Shown here: positions 24,446-32,694 of the stretch, one piece after another
Position numbering within the stretch: position 1 is the stretch's first letter
How the letters are laid out: every line of letters begins with the position of its first letter
Source of the DNA: Halococcus hamelinensis 100A6
Lineage (GTDB): Archaea; Halobacteriota; Halobacteria; Halobacteriales; Halococcaceae
Assembly (NCBI RefSeq): GCF_000336675.1
Contig: NZ_AOMB01000030.1
Coordinates: forward strand, 99,706-146,881
Direction: 5' to 3'
Length of the DNA: 47,176 nt
Translations under genes and position numbers: made by a program
The notes under the pieces: generated by a model
What the model saw: only the letters and a program-made list of their open reading frames with translations
What the model was told of the DNA's origin: nothing
Databases searched by the model: none

Positions 24446-24754
24446 GTGACCCTCTCCGTCGAGCCGGAGTTCCTCTTGCTCGTCGCGAGTGGGCTGTGGG
24501 TGCTGTGCGGTCTCGTCTCCGGCCTCCTCGCCCCGCCGCTCATCCGCCTCGAAGCCGCGTTGCTGTTCGTGCTTCTCGGTGTGATCGGTGGGGGTGCTGG
24601 CCTCGCGATTATCCTTCCGTCAGAGGACTCGGGCCTGTTGCTCGTCACCGCCATCTTCGGCTTCGGCCTCCTGCCGTTGCTCGCGACGACCTACCTCATG
24701 CTCGTCTTCCCGTCGCGCCTCCAGCGCCGACGGATCGCCAACCAACAGCAGTGA
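24446..24754 (+). CDS. 102-aa membrane protein with three helices
   Basis: The GTG start lies one base after the preceding stop. Three hydrophobic spans (FLLLVASGLWVLCGLVSGLL, ALLFVLLGVIGGGAGLAIIL, LLLVTAIFGFGLLPLLATTY) are followed by a basic C-terminus (RLQRRRIANQQQ). No family recognised. The topology and position allow a holin-like role. Confidence 0.5.
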   Translation: MTLSVEPEFLLLVASGLWVLCGLVSGLLAPPLIRLEAALLFVLLGVIGGGAGLAIILPSEDSGLLLVTAIFGFGLLPLLATTYLMLVFPSRLQRRRIANQQQ

Positions 24755-24765
24755 TCTAACCCACT

Positions 24766-24948
24766 ATGAAACAGAAACAGTTCGACCGACTCGTACAGCT
24801 CGTGATCGCGCTCGTCGTGCTCGTCGGCCTCGGTTGGCTTGTCGCACGCGGCGACATCGCCGGTGAGTCCGCACTGACGTTCGTGGGGATCATCCTTGCC
24901 GCATTCGGCTTCGAGGCCGGGCGGCGGGTGCAGTATCGCCGCGAGTGA
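24766..24948 (+). CDS. 60-aa membrane protein, holin-like size
   Basis: MKQKQFDRLVQLVIALVVLVG and ALTFVGIILAAFGFEAGRR give two short helices with charged ends. Its stop overlaps the next GTG (GTGA at 24945). The size and hairpin topology resemble small holins or lysis-regulator proteins, but no lysis enzyme is seen nearby. Confidence 0.5.
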   Translation: MKQKQFDRLVQLVIALVVLVGLGWLVARGDIAGESALTFVGIILAAFGFEAGRRVQYRRE

Positions 24949-25064
24949 CCGGACCGATCGACACCTGCGAGCGCTGTCATCGAAACTATCTCGTCGCCTA
25001 TCTCAACGACGACGGGATCTGCTGGCGGTGTGCGGACGAACTCCGCAGCCGCGATCGCGACTAA
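24945..25064 (+). CDS. 39-aa zinc-ribbon microprotein
   Basis: GTG 24945 to TAA 25062-25064. CERCHRNYLVAYLNDDGICWRCADEL is a minimal two-knuckle zinc ribbon. It overlaps the membrane-protein gene by four bases and precedes the packaging genes, where HNH or zinc-ribbon microproteins are common in tailed viruses; it lacks HNH residues. Confidence 0.5.
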   Translation: MTGPIDTCERCHRNYLVAYLNDDGICWRCADELRSRDRD

Positions 25065-25133
25065 CCACGTGGCCCGCTCGGCCAGGCCGACGCTTCCGGG
25101 TTCGACGCTCCGGGGCGGGCACTGAACCACGAC

Positions 25134-25655
25134 ATGACAGACGAAGACTTCGACATCTGCGGGAGCACCAACACCTCGACTGGTGAGCCCTGCCAGCGCC
25201 CCGCAGGCTGGGGGACCGACCGCGACTACGGACCATGCACCCAGCATCCGCGCGAAGGTCGCCCCTCGAAGTTTACAGACAGCCGCAAGGACCAGGCGAT
25301 CCAGCGAGCCCGGATAGGGGCCACACTCGAGGGCTGTGCTCGGGCCGCCGGGATCTCCTATCGCACCCTTCGAAACTGGCTCGATCGAGGTGAGGAAAGT
25401 GGCGAAGATGGCGACCCGTACTTTCAGTTTTTTCAGGCGTTCAATCGCGCGCGCGGTAGTGGCGAGGGGGACCTCCTGGAGCGCGTCAAAGAACAGAAAC
25501 CCGAGTTCATCCTGGAGCGCTCGTACGACTACACCAAGACCGAGGAACACGACGTCAACCTCGACGGTGACCTCGAGCACTCCTTCGACGCTACCGAAGG
25601 TGTGACGGCTGAGTTCGTGACCTTCGAGAACGAGGACGAAGACGACGATGAGTAG
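25134..25655 (+). CDS. terS: Terminase small subunit
   Basis: This 173-aa protein recognises virus DNA and recruits the large terminase. An N-terminal zinc-binding segment (CGSTNTSTGEPC, then CTQH) precedes a helix-turn-helix (ARIGATLEGCARAAGISYRTLRNWLDRGE). The C-terminal half is acidic (ENEDEDDDE). It sits directly upstream of the large subunit and overlaps it by 8 bases, the typical order in tailed viruses. The zinc module on a terminase small subunit is seen in haloarchaeal viruses. Confidence 0.75.
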   Translation: MTDEDFDICGSTNTSTGEPCQRPAGWGTDRDYGPCTQHPREGRPSKFTDSRKDQAIQRARIGATLEGCARAAGISYRTLRNWLDRGEESGEDGDPYFQFFQAFNRARGSGEGDLLERVKEQKPEFILERSYDYTKTEEHDVNLDGDLEHSFDATEGVTAEFVTFENEDEDDDE

Positions 25656-27015
25656 CGCACCGGCCCCCTCCCGTGAACCACTCCTCCCGAAACCTCGCTT
25701 CTCGATCTACGACAAACAGCAGGAAGTACTCGAATCGGACGCACGCCATCGGGTTCTCCGGTGGGGCCGACGAGCCGGTAAGAACATCGTCGCCGTCATC
25801 GACCTCGAGGAGCGTGGTCGTCACCCCTGGACCTACGAGTGGGGTTCCGACGATCCGGCGAATACGGTCATCTGGTGGGTCGGGCCGTCGTACAATCAGG
25901 CGAAGAAATACGGCTTCCAGCCCCTCAAATCGGCGCTCCCCGATAGCTGGATCGAGCGCGTCTCGAATACCGAACCGTTCGAAATCAAACTCACGAACGG
26001 CGTTCTCTACGAGTTCCGAACGTTCGACTACCCTGACACGCTTCAGGGTGCGGGCGTCGACCACATCGTCATCGACGAGGGCGACTACATGCCTGACTCG
26101 CTGTGGTACAACGACCTCGACCCGATGCTGATGGACTCGATGGGCTCGATGATGGCGATCTCGAAGCCTATCCGACCCCGATCGTGGTTCAACACCTTCT
26201 ACGAATACGGCCAGTCCGCCGACTACCCGGACTACTTCTCCTCGCACGCCACGAGCTCCGATAACCCGTTCATCGCCGAGAACCCCGAGGACAAGCGCGG
26301 TACGGTCCCCAACCACGTCTTCCGGCGTGAGTATCTGGCGCAGCTTCCGGACGACGGCGGCCAGGTGTTCAAGAAACTCGGCGACCGGCTGTTCACAGAG
26401 AGCTATCCGCTCAAGGGTGAGGTCGTCGAGGGGATCGGTGAGGTCTCGCGACCGGCTGCCGACTGCACCCCGCCGTTCTCGGTTGGCGTCGACTTCGCTC
26501 GCCATCGCGACTACCGCGTGACCACCGCTCTCGATGCCGAGGGCTACGTGGTCTACTTCTCTCGCGACCAGAACGAGGGCTGGGACACCATCCAATCGGA
26601 CATCGAGGCCGTCCACGCCAGCTATCCAGGGATCGTCGTCCCGGACGCCTCGCGGGACAACAAGATCATCCCCGACCTCGCGATGGAGGGCGTCACGCTG
26701 GAGCCGACGTCGTTCTCGCCGAAGACGAAGAAAGAGCTCATCGAGAACCTGATCACGCTGATCGAGACCGGCGAGATCACGGCCTCAAGCACGTCGGCGC
26801 TCGACCAGCTCCGCCTTGAACTCCGTCGGATGGAAAAAGAGGTCACGAACAACAGCTACACGCGGTACAACGCGCCGGACAACGGGCACGACGACTGTGT
26901 CGACTCGCTCGCACTGGCGGCGTCGAAGCTCGACGACATCCAACTCGCCGCCCGGCGTGGGTGGAACGAACCCGACGCCGCTGAGGACGACGATGGAGGA
27001 ATCAGCTATGCCTAA
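25648..27015 (+). CDS. terL: Terminase large subunit
   Basis: This 455-aa packaging motor has an ATPase and a nuclease. The Walker A-like GRRAGKN is at residues 40-46, with Asn where Ser/Thr is usual. The Walker B is IVIDEGD (D143/E144). The RNase-H-like nuclease has D282 in VGVDFARHRD, D333 in VPDASRD and late aspartates in GHDDCVDSLALA. It translocates DNA into the capsid through the portal and cuts concatemers. It overlaps terS and the next small gene. Confidence 0.9.
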   Translation: MSSAPAPSREPLLPKPRFSIYDKQQEVLESDARHRVLRWGRRAGKNIVAVIDLEERGRHPWTYEWGSDDPANTVIWWVGPSYNQAKKYGFQPLKSALPDSWIERVSNTEPFEIKLTNGVLYEFRTFDYPDTLQGAGVDHIVIDEGDYMPDSLWYNDLDPMLMDSMGSMMAISKPIRPRSWFNTFYEYGQSADYPDYFSSHATSSDNPFIAENPEDKRGTVPNHVFRREYLAQLPDDGGQVFKKLGDRLFTESYPLKGEVVEGIGEVSRPAADCTPPFSVGVDFARHRDYRVTTALDAEGYVVYFSRDQNEGWDTIQSDIEAVHASYPGIVVPDASRDNKIIPDLAMEGVTLEPTSFSPKTKKELIENLITLIETGEITASSTSALDQLRLELRRMEKEVTNNSYTRYNAPDNGHDDCVDSLALAASKLDDIQLAARRGWNEPDAAEDDDGGISYA

Positions 27016-27124
27016 AGATACTGACAACGACGACGAGGAGAGCCGCGAAAAGTACGGTATTCAGGGCGGCAAGGAGTTTGTCGACGAGCTCAACGACGAC
27101 CAGGAGGACGACGACGATGAGTAG
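27008..27124 (+). CDS. 38-aa acidic protein between terminase and portal
   Basis: A very acidic microprotein (MPKDTDNDDEESREKYGIQGG, ending DDDDE). It overlaps the terL stop by 8 bases and the portal start by 8 bases. The GATGAGTAG at its end is identical to that at the terS/terL junction. Function unknown; real coding is supported by the coupled overlaps on both sides. Confidence 0.5.
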   Translation: MPKDTDNDDEESREKYGIQGGKEFVDELNDDQEDDDDE

Positions 27125-28697
27125 CAGCGACTCGGGCTCACAGTTCGACATGGTCGTCAAGACCGAGCTCGGGAACTCCGCCGCGCTCGAAAAGGCCGAG
27201 ACGTCGACCCAACTCGACGAACGTAACGTCGGCGTCCAGATCGGGGGCGGTATCGATCCGCCGTACGACCCCAGCGTGCTCGCCGCGTTCTCGGAGATCA
27301 ACGGCACCCATGCCCGTGCCGTCGCGATCAAGGCGAAGTGGGAGGTCGGGTTCGGCTTTAACATCGTCCCGCACCCCCGCGCTGACGACCCTGATCCCGA
27401 TGGTGACCAGCGAAAGCGCGTCGATGACTTCTGGCACGGCCGCGATTCGACCTGGAAGATTGGACCAGAAGGCACTGCCGCCGCGACGCCTGACGAGGTC
27501 CTCGCGATGGGGCGGCGTGACTTCCACTCTCCGGGCTGGGGCTCGATCGAGATCCTCGCTAACGGAGCCGGTGAACTCACTGGCCTCGCTCACGTCCCAT
27601 CAACCACAACTCGGGTTCGGAAGTCAACCTCCAACGACGGAAAGGAGACGGTCGCCGGGACGGGGTACGTCCAGGTCCGCGGTCGGAACAAACGCTACTT
27701 CGGCGAGGCGGGTGCTCGCCATGCTGATAGTGAGGGGGGCGACGGACCGACGTTCGTCGACGCCGATACCGGGAAGACGTACAACCGGGGGTCGAGCGTT
27801 CCCAACGACGTCGCGAACGAACTCCTGTTCTTCGTCAACCCCTCGCCGCTCTCGCTCTACTACGGGATCCCTGAGTGGGTGGCCGAGATGCAGACGATGG
27901 TCGCCGAGCAGGCGGCGAAGGAGTACAACCGCGACATCTTCGAGCACAAGGCGATCCCCTACCTCGCGGTGATCGTCAAGAACGGCAAACTCTCCGAAAA
28001 GTCTCGGAGCGAACTTCGCTCGGTCATCCACGGTTTGAAAGGCGAGAGCCACCGAACGGTGATCCTCGAACCCAAGAAGATCCTCGATGCCGCCGAGAAC
28101 CCATTGCAAAACAAGGACGGCAGCGAGCCGGAGATCGAACTCCAGCCGCTCGGCCTCACCGAGAACGAGGACATGGCGTTCACCGAGTTCCGCGAGTTCA
28201 ACGAGCACGACATCGCGAAGGTCCACGGCGTGCCGCCCCAGCTCATCAACCGACTCGGCGACTCCAATCGGGCGAACATCAAGGAGTCCATCCGGACGTT
28301 CGCGAATCAGGAGGTCGCCCCTGAGCAGTCACGGTTCGCCGAGCGCCTCTACCGCGTACTCCACGTCGACTACCTCGACGCTCCCGACTGGACGATCGAG
28401 TTCGAGCTCCGCGGTGCCGACACTCGACAGCAGGACGCCGAGATCGCGGCGACGAAGCTCAAGAACGCAAAGGAGATCGTGAAGGTCAACGAGGGCCGCG
28501 AGATGCTTGGCCTCGACCCGCTTGAGGATCCGATGGGTGAGTGGATGATCGCCGAAGTCGGCGGCATGGGGACCGGCGGCTCGGTCGATCAGGCCATCCA
28601 GGACCGCATCGACGAGGGCATGGGTGACACTGAGTCAACGCTCTCGGATAGGTTCGAGCGCCAGTACCTCATGAACCAGGGCGCGAACGCCGACTGA
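27117..28697 (+). CDS. Portal protein
   Basis: This 526-aa protein is the dodecameric DNA gate at the capsid vertex. It fits the HK97/SPP1-type portal family in size and position, with the clip/stem region and the KVHGVPPQLINRLGDSNRANIKES segment typical of the family. The N-terminus is acidic and Ser-rich. It is preceded by the terminase and followed by a MuF-like protein, the usual order. ATG 27117 overlaps the preceding stop; an in-frame ATG at 27078 reads Thr/Ser-rich sequence and is less likely. Confidence 0.88.
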   Translation: MSSSDSGSQFDMVVKTELGNSAALEKAETSTQLDERNVGVQIGGGIDPPYDPSVLAAFSEINGTHARAVAIKAKWEVGFGFNIVPHPRADDPDPDGDQRKRVDDFWHGRDSTWKIGPEGTAAATPDEVLAMGRRDFHSPGWGSIEILANGAGELTGLAHVPSTTTRVRKSTSNDGKETVAGTGYVQVRGRNKRYFGEAGARHADSEGGDGPTFVDADTGKTYNRGSSVPNDVANELLFFVNPSPLSLYYGIPEWVAEMQTMVAEQAAKEYNRDIFEHKAIPYLAVIVKNGKLSEKSRSELRSVIHGLKGESHRTVILEPKKILDAAENPLQNKDGSEPEIELQPLGLTENEDMAFTEFREFNEHDIAKVHGVPPQLINRLGDSNRANIKESIRTFANQEVAPEQSRFAERLYRVLHVDYLDAPDWTIEFELRGADTRQQDAEIAATKLKNAKEIVKVNEGREMLGLDPLEDPMGEWMIAEVGGMGTGGSVDQAIQDRIDEGMGDTESTLSDRFERQYLMNQGANAD

Positions 28698-29527
28698 TGA
28701 GCGCCAGTCCCACCCGGCGTACGCTCGCGAAAGAGGCCGCGGGCTTCCCGCCGGAAGTCGAGCGTGCGCTCCGTGGGTTCTTCGACGACTACACCGACGC
28801 GCTCGATCCCATCCAGGGCGACCTCGTCGACGCTCTCGAGGACGGCGACATTGACCCGACCACGATGCGCTCGCTCGACGTCGAGGTCCGCTCAGTGTTC
28901 GGCCAGTACACCAACGACATCGAGGTCGTCTACACCAACGGCACCGAGAACGGAGCACACGCCGGGCGGCAGGCGGCCGCGCGGCGCTACCCGATCGACG
29001 TCTCGTTCGATGTGGTTCCGCAGAACGTCCTCGATGAGTTCTCGACTTGGTCGTCGGAGATGACCGACCAGGTGATGGAGACGATGACCTCTGATGTGAC
29101 GAACCTCGTCCGCGGCGCGCACAAAGAGGGGCTGACGATCGACGAGATCACCGAGCAGGTCGACGACGTCTTCGAGAACGACCTGAAGGACTGGCAAGCC
29201 GAACGAACCGCGCGGACGGCGACCATCTCCTCGAGCAACGCCGGCCAGCACTCGGCCTATCAGGACGCCAGTTCGGTTGTCGGCACCGAGTGGGTGGCGA
29301 CCGGCGACGGCCGGACACGCGCCGCACACTCGGCCGCAAATGGGCAGGTCGTCGGCACTGGCGGGACGTTCATCGTCGGTGGTGAAAACCTCCGCTACCC
29401 TGGCGACCCGTCCGGGAGCGCGGGGAACGTCATCCACTGTCGGTGTACGACGATTCCATGCTTCACCGACGCGTTCAACCAGTCGGAGCTGGCGACGCTC
29501 CAGGCGGGCGGCCGTATTGCTGCATGA
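28697..29527 (+). CDS. MuF-like phage minor head protein
   Basis: This 276-aa protein has a C-terminal MuF/SPP1 gp7-like domain (about residues 175-255) with TEWVATGDGRTRAAHSAANGQ, GENLRYPGDPSG and VIHCRCTTIP, the conserved signature of this family. MuF proteins sit in the capsid and may be injected with DNA. The ATG overlaps the portal stop (TGATG). The next gene is separated by a gap and differs in composition, so the transcript may have ended here before the moron was inserted. Confidence 0.85.
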   Translation: MSASPTRRTLAKEAAGFPPEVERALRGFFDDYTDALDPIQGDLVDALEDGDIDPTTMRSLDVEVRSVFGQYTNDIEVVYTNGTENGAHAGRQAAARRYPIDVSFDVVPQNVLDEFSTWSSEMTDQVMETMTSDVTNLVRGAHKEGLTIDEITEQVDDVFENDLKDWQAERTARTATISSSNAGQHSAYQDASSVVGTEWVATGDGRTRAAHSAANGQVVGTGGTFIVGGENLRYPGDPSGSAGNVIHCRCTTIPCFTDAFNQSELATLQAGGRIAA

Positions 29528-29548
29528 TGCTCAGGCTAAATTCTCTTT

Positions 29549-29556
29549 GAAAATAG
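29549..29556 (+). promoter_or_regulatory. TATA-like element of the membrane-protein moron
   Basis: GAAAATAG is centred about 27 bases upstream of 29579, giving a short leader to ATG 29603. It is independent of the surrounding late genes. Confidence 0.35.
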
Positions 29557-29602
29557 GCAATCGGTGGGAAACTTTTCCATGTAAGAGGTGGCAGTCCGTA
29601 TC

Positions 29603-30034
29603 ATGGCGTTCACAATCCAGGAATTCGTCGTCGGCACAGGCGGGCTTCTATCTCGCATAGAGCTTTTCGCTGGAGGGTTGTACGTCTCATTGCTGATGTT
29701 TCACTTTTTCGTGATTCTTCTAATGAGCGCGAGAGCAGGAGAAGTCGCTCTCCCTCAGTCAACCGAGATAGTGTATCTCCCCATTATCGCAGTAACATTC
29801 ATCCTCTCTTGCTGGCTGGGCTTCTCGACTGGCGGATTACTTGCCGCATTAGGTGTAGGAGTGGCTCCAGTTCTTGAGCTGATGACTATCGGGTTGCTGC
29901 TGAATGCAGCGGACCTTAACGACCCAGACATTGCTCTCTGGTACCTTGCACTCACATTCCTCGCTGGTGGACTCCTGATAGCGCTTATCGGATTTGTGGT
30001 TGGAACTGGCATCCAAATTCTTGGAACTCTCTGA
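29603..30034 (+). CDS. 143-aa four-helix membrane protein, likely moron
   Basis: Four hydrophobic segments are visible (GGLYVSLLMFHFFVILLMS, IVYLPIIAVTFILSCWLGF, LLAALGVGVAPVLELMTIGL, YLALTFLAGGLLIALIGFVVG). No family recognised. It interrupts the head operon between minor head and protease genes, is visibly less GC-rich, has its own TATA-like element and is followed by a terminator-like hairpin (30114-30153). This is the arrangement of a moron, often a superinfection-exclusion or host-modifying gene; the role is inferred. GTG 29588 is an alternative start. Confidence 0.55.
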   Translation: MAFTIQEFVVGTGGLLSRIELFAGGLYVSLLMFHFFVILLMSARAGEVALPQSTEIVYLPIIAVTFILSCWLGFSTGGLLAALGVGVAPVLELMTIGLLLNAADLNDPDIALWYLALTFLAGGLLIALIGFVVGTGIQILGTL

Positions 30035-30113
30035 ATTTCTGGCAGTATTGATTCGATCTGCGGAGTGCCCGCACTCATTCGGCCAGTAGAACCGTTCCCG
30101 ATGACCACATGCC

Positions 30114-30153
30114 CGCCGGGGGCCGCTGTGCGAGGCACTGTCCCCGGCGTTTT
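30114..30153 (+). terminator. Terminator-like hairpin after the moron
   Basis: CGCCGGGG (30114-30121) pairs with CCCCGGCG (30142-30149), enclosing a smaller stem GTGC-GAG-GCAC, followed by a TTTT run. It lies 80 bases after the membrane-protein stop and 15 bases before the protease gene. A factor-independent terminator is the simplest reading. Confidence 0.55.
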
Positions 30154-30167
30154 GCTCCCATGAGCCC

Positions 30168-31580
30168 ATGAACCACAGCACACCGAGACACTTCTCGAAG
30201 ACGGTCGCGATCAAGGCGACCGACGACGAGGAGCGCACCGCTACGGGGGTCGTGCTCACCACGAACGAGCTCGATCGCCAGCTGGATTTCCTCGACGCCG
30301 ATGGCGTCCGGTCGATGTTCAACCCCTCGCCTGATGATGGGGTGATGCACACGAAGTTCCCGGACGGCCACGCCGAGCTCACCCGCAACGAGGTGCTCGA
30401 CGAGAACGAGGATATCGACGGCCACGCGTTCAAGGCCGACGACTGGGTGATCCAGCGCCACTACACGGACGACGAGCGCTGGGAACTCGTGAAATCGGGT
30501 GTGCTGTCGGCCTACTCGATCGGCGGTGACGTCACCGACGCCGAAGAGTACGACGACGTCGACGACCTCCCCGACGAGGTGGAGATTCCCGACGTTGTGG
30601 TGCCGGAGTCGGTGCCGGATGACTACTGGCCGATCTCGAAGATCACCAACGGTTCGGTGAGCGAGATCTCCGACGTCGACATCGGCGCGGTGCCGTCGGC
30701 TTCGCATGCTGTCGTGAAGTCCATCGGGAAGAACGTCCTCGACCAGACGGACGGCCGCGACGAGTTTCTGGCGCTCATGGAGCAGCGCGGCGCGACGGAG
30801 GACGGTGCCAATGACCTCTACGACTACTTGGAGGGCATCGACAAGGACTACGACATGAGCAAATCAGCACCAGACGACGCGACGATCGGCCGCCGAGTCA
30901 AACGGATGATCGGCTTCGGTGGCGACGACCCATCCTTCGAGAAGCTCGCGAAGGACCTGACCGACGAACAGGGCCAGCTCGTCCAGCAGGCCATTGACGA
31001 GTTCGTCGAGGCTCAGGGCGAGAGCGACGTCGGTACGTTGCGAGACTGGATGTGGAACAAGGGCGACGACCTCGATCCCGACGTACGGACGGCCCTCGAG
31101 GCGGCGCTCGACGAGTTCTACGACGACCAGTATCCCAACAATCAGCAGGTCAATAGCGACTTCGCCGAGTGGGTCAGCAGCGAGACGGACATCGAACTCA
31201 CGATCGACATGACAGACGACGACAACCCTGGGGGCGACGACAAGTCGCTCCCCGAACAGAACGCGGCACAGCTCGAAGAAACGAACCAGAAGCTCGACGA
31301 CGTCCTCGAGGCCATCGGCAAAGCCGGCGACGGTGACGGCGATGGGGACGGCGACGGCGGCGGGGACGGTGGCGACGACAAGTCGCTCCCCGAGAAGAAC
31401 GCCGAGCAGATCGAGGACATGACCGAGAAGGTCGGCGAAGTCTCGAAACGCGTCGAGCAGGTCGTCGAGCAGGGCGGCGGCGGTGGCGGCGGTAGCCAGC
31501 AGCTCGGCGAGACGAACGAGAACGAGACCACCTCGGAGAAGGCGGACATCCTCGACATCGAACAGGAGATCTTCGGATAA
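30168..31580 (+). CDS. Prohead protease fused to scaffold (XkdF-like)
   Basis: This 470-aa protein has an N-terminal serine-protease-type domain of the XkdF/Peptidase S78-2 group (GVMHTKF with H61, GHAFKADDWVIQRHYTDDER, SGVLSAYSIGGDV with candidate S117). A long acidic helical region follows. It ends with a Gly/Asp-rich tail that contains two copies of DDKSLPE (DDKSLPEQNAAQLEET and DDKSLPEKNAEQIEDM), each followed by a coiled-coil segment. Such fusions serve as protease and scaffold of the HK97-type prohead. It sits directly before the capsid gene; the stop and next start overlap (TAATG). Confidence 0.8.
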   Translation: MNHSTPRHFSKTVAIKATDDEERTATGVVLTTNELDRQLDFLDADGVRSMFNPSPDDGVMHTKFPDGHAELTRNEVLDENEDIDGHAFKADDWVIQRHYTDDERWELVKSGVLSAYSIGGDVTDAEEYDDVDDLPDEVEIPDVVVPESVPDDYWPISKITNGSVSEISDVDIGAVPSASHAVVKSIGKNVLDQTDGRDEFLALMEQRGATEDGANDLYDYLEGIDKDYDMSKSAPDDATIGRRVKRMIGFGGDDPSFEKLAKDLTDEQGQLVQQAIDEFVEAQGESDVGTLRDWMWNKGDDLDPDVRTALEAALDEFYDDQYPNNQQVNSDFAEWVSSETDIELTIDMTDDDNPGGDDKSLPEQNAAQLEETNQKLDDVLEAIGKAGDGDGDGDGDGGGDGGDDKSLPEKNAEQIEDMTEKVGEVSKRVEQVVEQGGGGGGGSQQLGETNENETTSEKADILDIEQEIFG

Positions 31581-32683
31581 TGAGCCAGACTCAGCGACAG
31601 CCCCAGCAGGACAACATCGGGTTCCAGAAGACCGTGCGACCCGACGGCCAGCCGGTCGTCAAGACGGCCACCGGCCAGGAACTCAGCAAGGAACAGGCGA
31701 TCGCCGCTGTTCGCCAGAAGAACAGCGAGATCATCAAGCAGATCACCACCGGCGACTTCGAAAACGGTGGTCGGCTGAACCGCCAGCAGTTCGCTCGCTT
31801 CTACCAGGAGGTCATCGCGAACTCGAACATCCTGAACATGGTGCGCGTCGAGCCGGTCGACGGGCCCGACTCCGAGATCGACCGTATCGGTGTGGGCGAG
31901 CACCTGCTCCGCCCGGTTGGCGAGAACGAGCGTGTCATCGACCACTCAGTGAACACCGGGAAGGTCGACATCGACGTCTACAAGGCTGGCTTCGGCTGGG
32001 ACCTCTCTCAGGAGGTCGTCGAGGACTCGATCGAGTACGAGAACACCGCGCAGATCATCCTCTCGATGTTCACCGACCAGTTCGCGTTCGACGTTGCGAC
32101 GCTGGGCTTCCAGGGCGACGAGGATGCGACGGTCTCCGACGGCAGCGGCGGCACCATGCCCGACCCGTTCTACTCGCAGGTCGACGGCTGGGTAGCCAAC
32201 GCGACGGACGACGGCGCGGACGTGAAGGGCTACAACGATGCCGTCACGCTCAACGAGGGCGTGATGTTCAACCTCACGCTCCAGATGCCCGACAAGTTCA
32301 TCGACGCGACCTCGCCAGCGATCATGGCGCACCCGAAGCAGGTCGTCGCCTATCGGCGTTCGCTTTCAGACCGGAACACGTCGCTCGGTGACGAGATGCT
32401 CACTTCGGGCCGGATCCCGACGCCGACCGGCTACCCGCTCGTCCCGACCAACGCGATCGGGACGGACACCGTGATGTTCACCGACACGTCGAACCTCATC
32501 TACGCGCCACACCGCGATATGAACGTCAAGGTGACGACGGACTCGGAGAAGGTCGTCAAGAACGATCTCTTCGCACAGTACGGCGTGTTCGCCCGCCTCG
32601 ACTACGCGGTCGAGCAGGGCAACGCGGTCGCGATCGCCGAAGAGCTCGCGGAACCAGAGCCGGTCGACCCGGCGGAGATGTGA
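31580..32683 (+). CDS. Major capsid protein (HK97 fold)
   Basis: This 367-aa protein occupies the capsid-gene position after the protease/scaffold. The sequence shows the features expected of HK97-fold capsid proteins in this lineage: an N-terminal helical region (NGGRLNRQQFARFYQEVIANSNIL), a long helix, and a beta-rich peripheral/axial region around GYPLVPTNAIGTDTVMFTD. Assignment rests on order and fold-level similarity, not on a specific motif. Acidic composition suits high salt. Confidence 0.8.
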   Translation: MSQTQRQPQQDNIGFQKTVRPDGQPVVKTATGQELSKEQAIAAVRQKNSEIIKQITTGDFENGGRLNRQQFARFYQEVIANSNILNMVRVEPVDGPDSEIDRIGVGEHLLRPVGENERVIDHSVNTGKVDIDVYKAGFGWDLSQEVVEDSIEYENTAQIILSMFTDQFAFDVATLGFQGDEDATVSDGSGGTMPDPFYSQVDGWVANATDDGADVKGYNDAVTLNEGVMFNLTLQMPDKFIDATSPAIMAHPKQVVAYRRSLSDRNTSLGDEMLTSGRIPTPTGYPLVPTNAIGTDTVMFTDTSNLIYAPHRDMNVKVTTDSEKVVKNDLFAQYGVFARLDYAVEQGNAVAIAEELAEPEPVDPAEM

Positions 32684-32694
32684 GGTGAGCTGAT

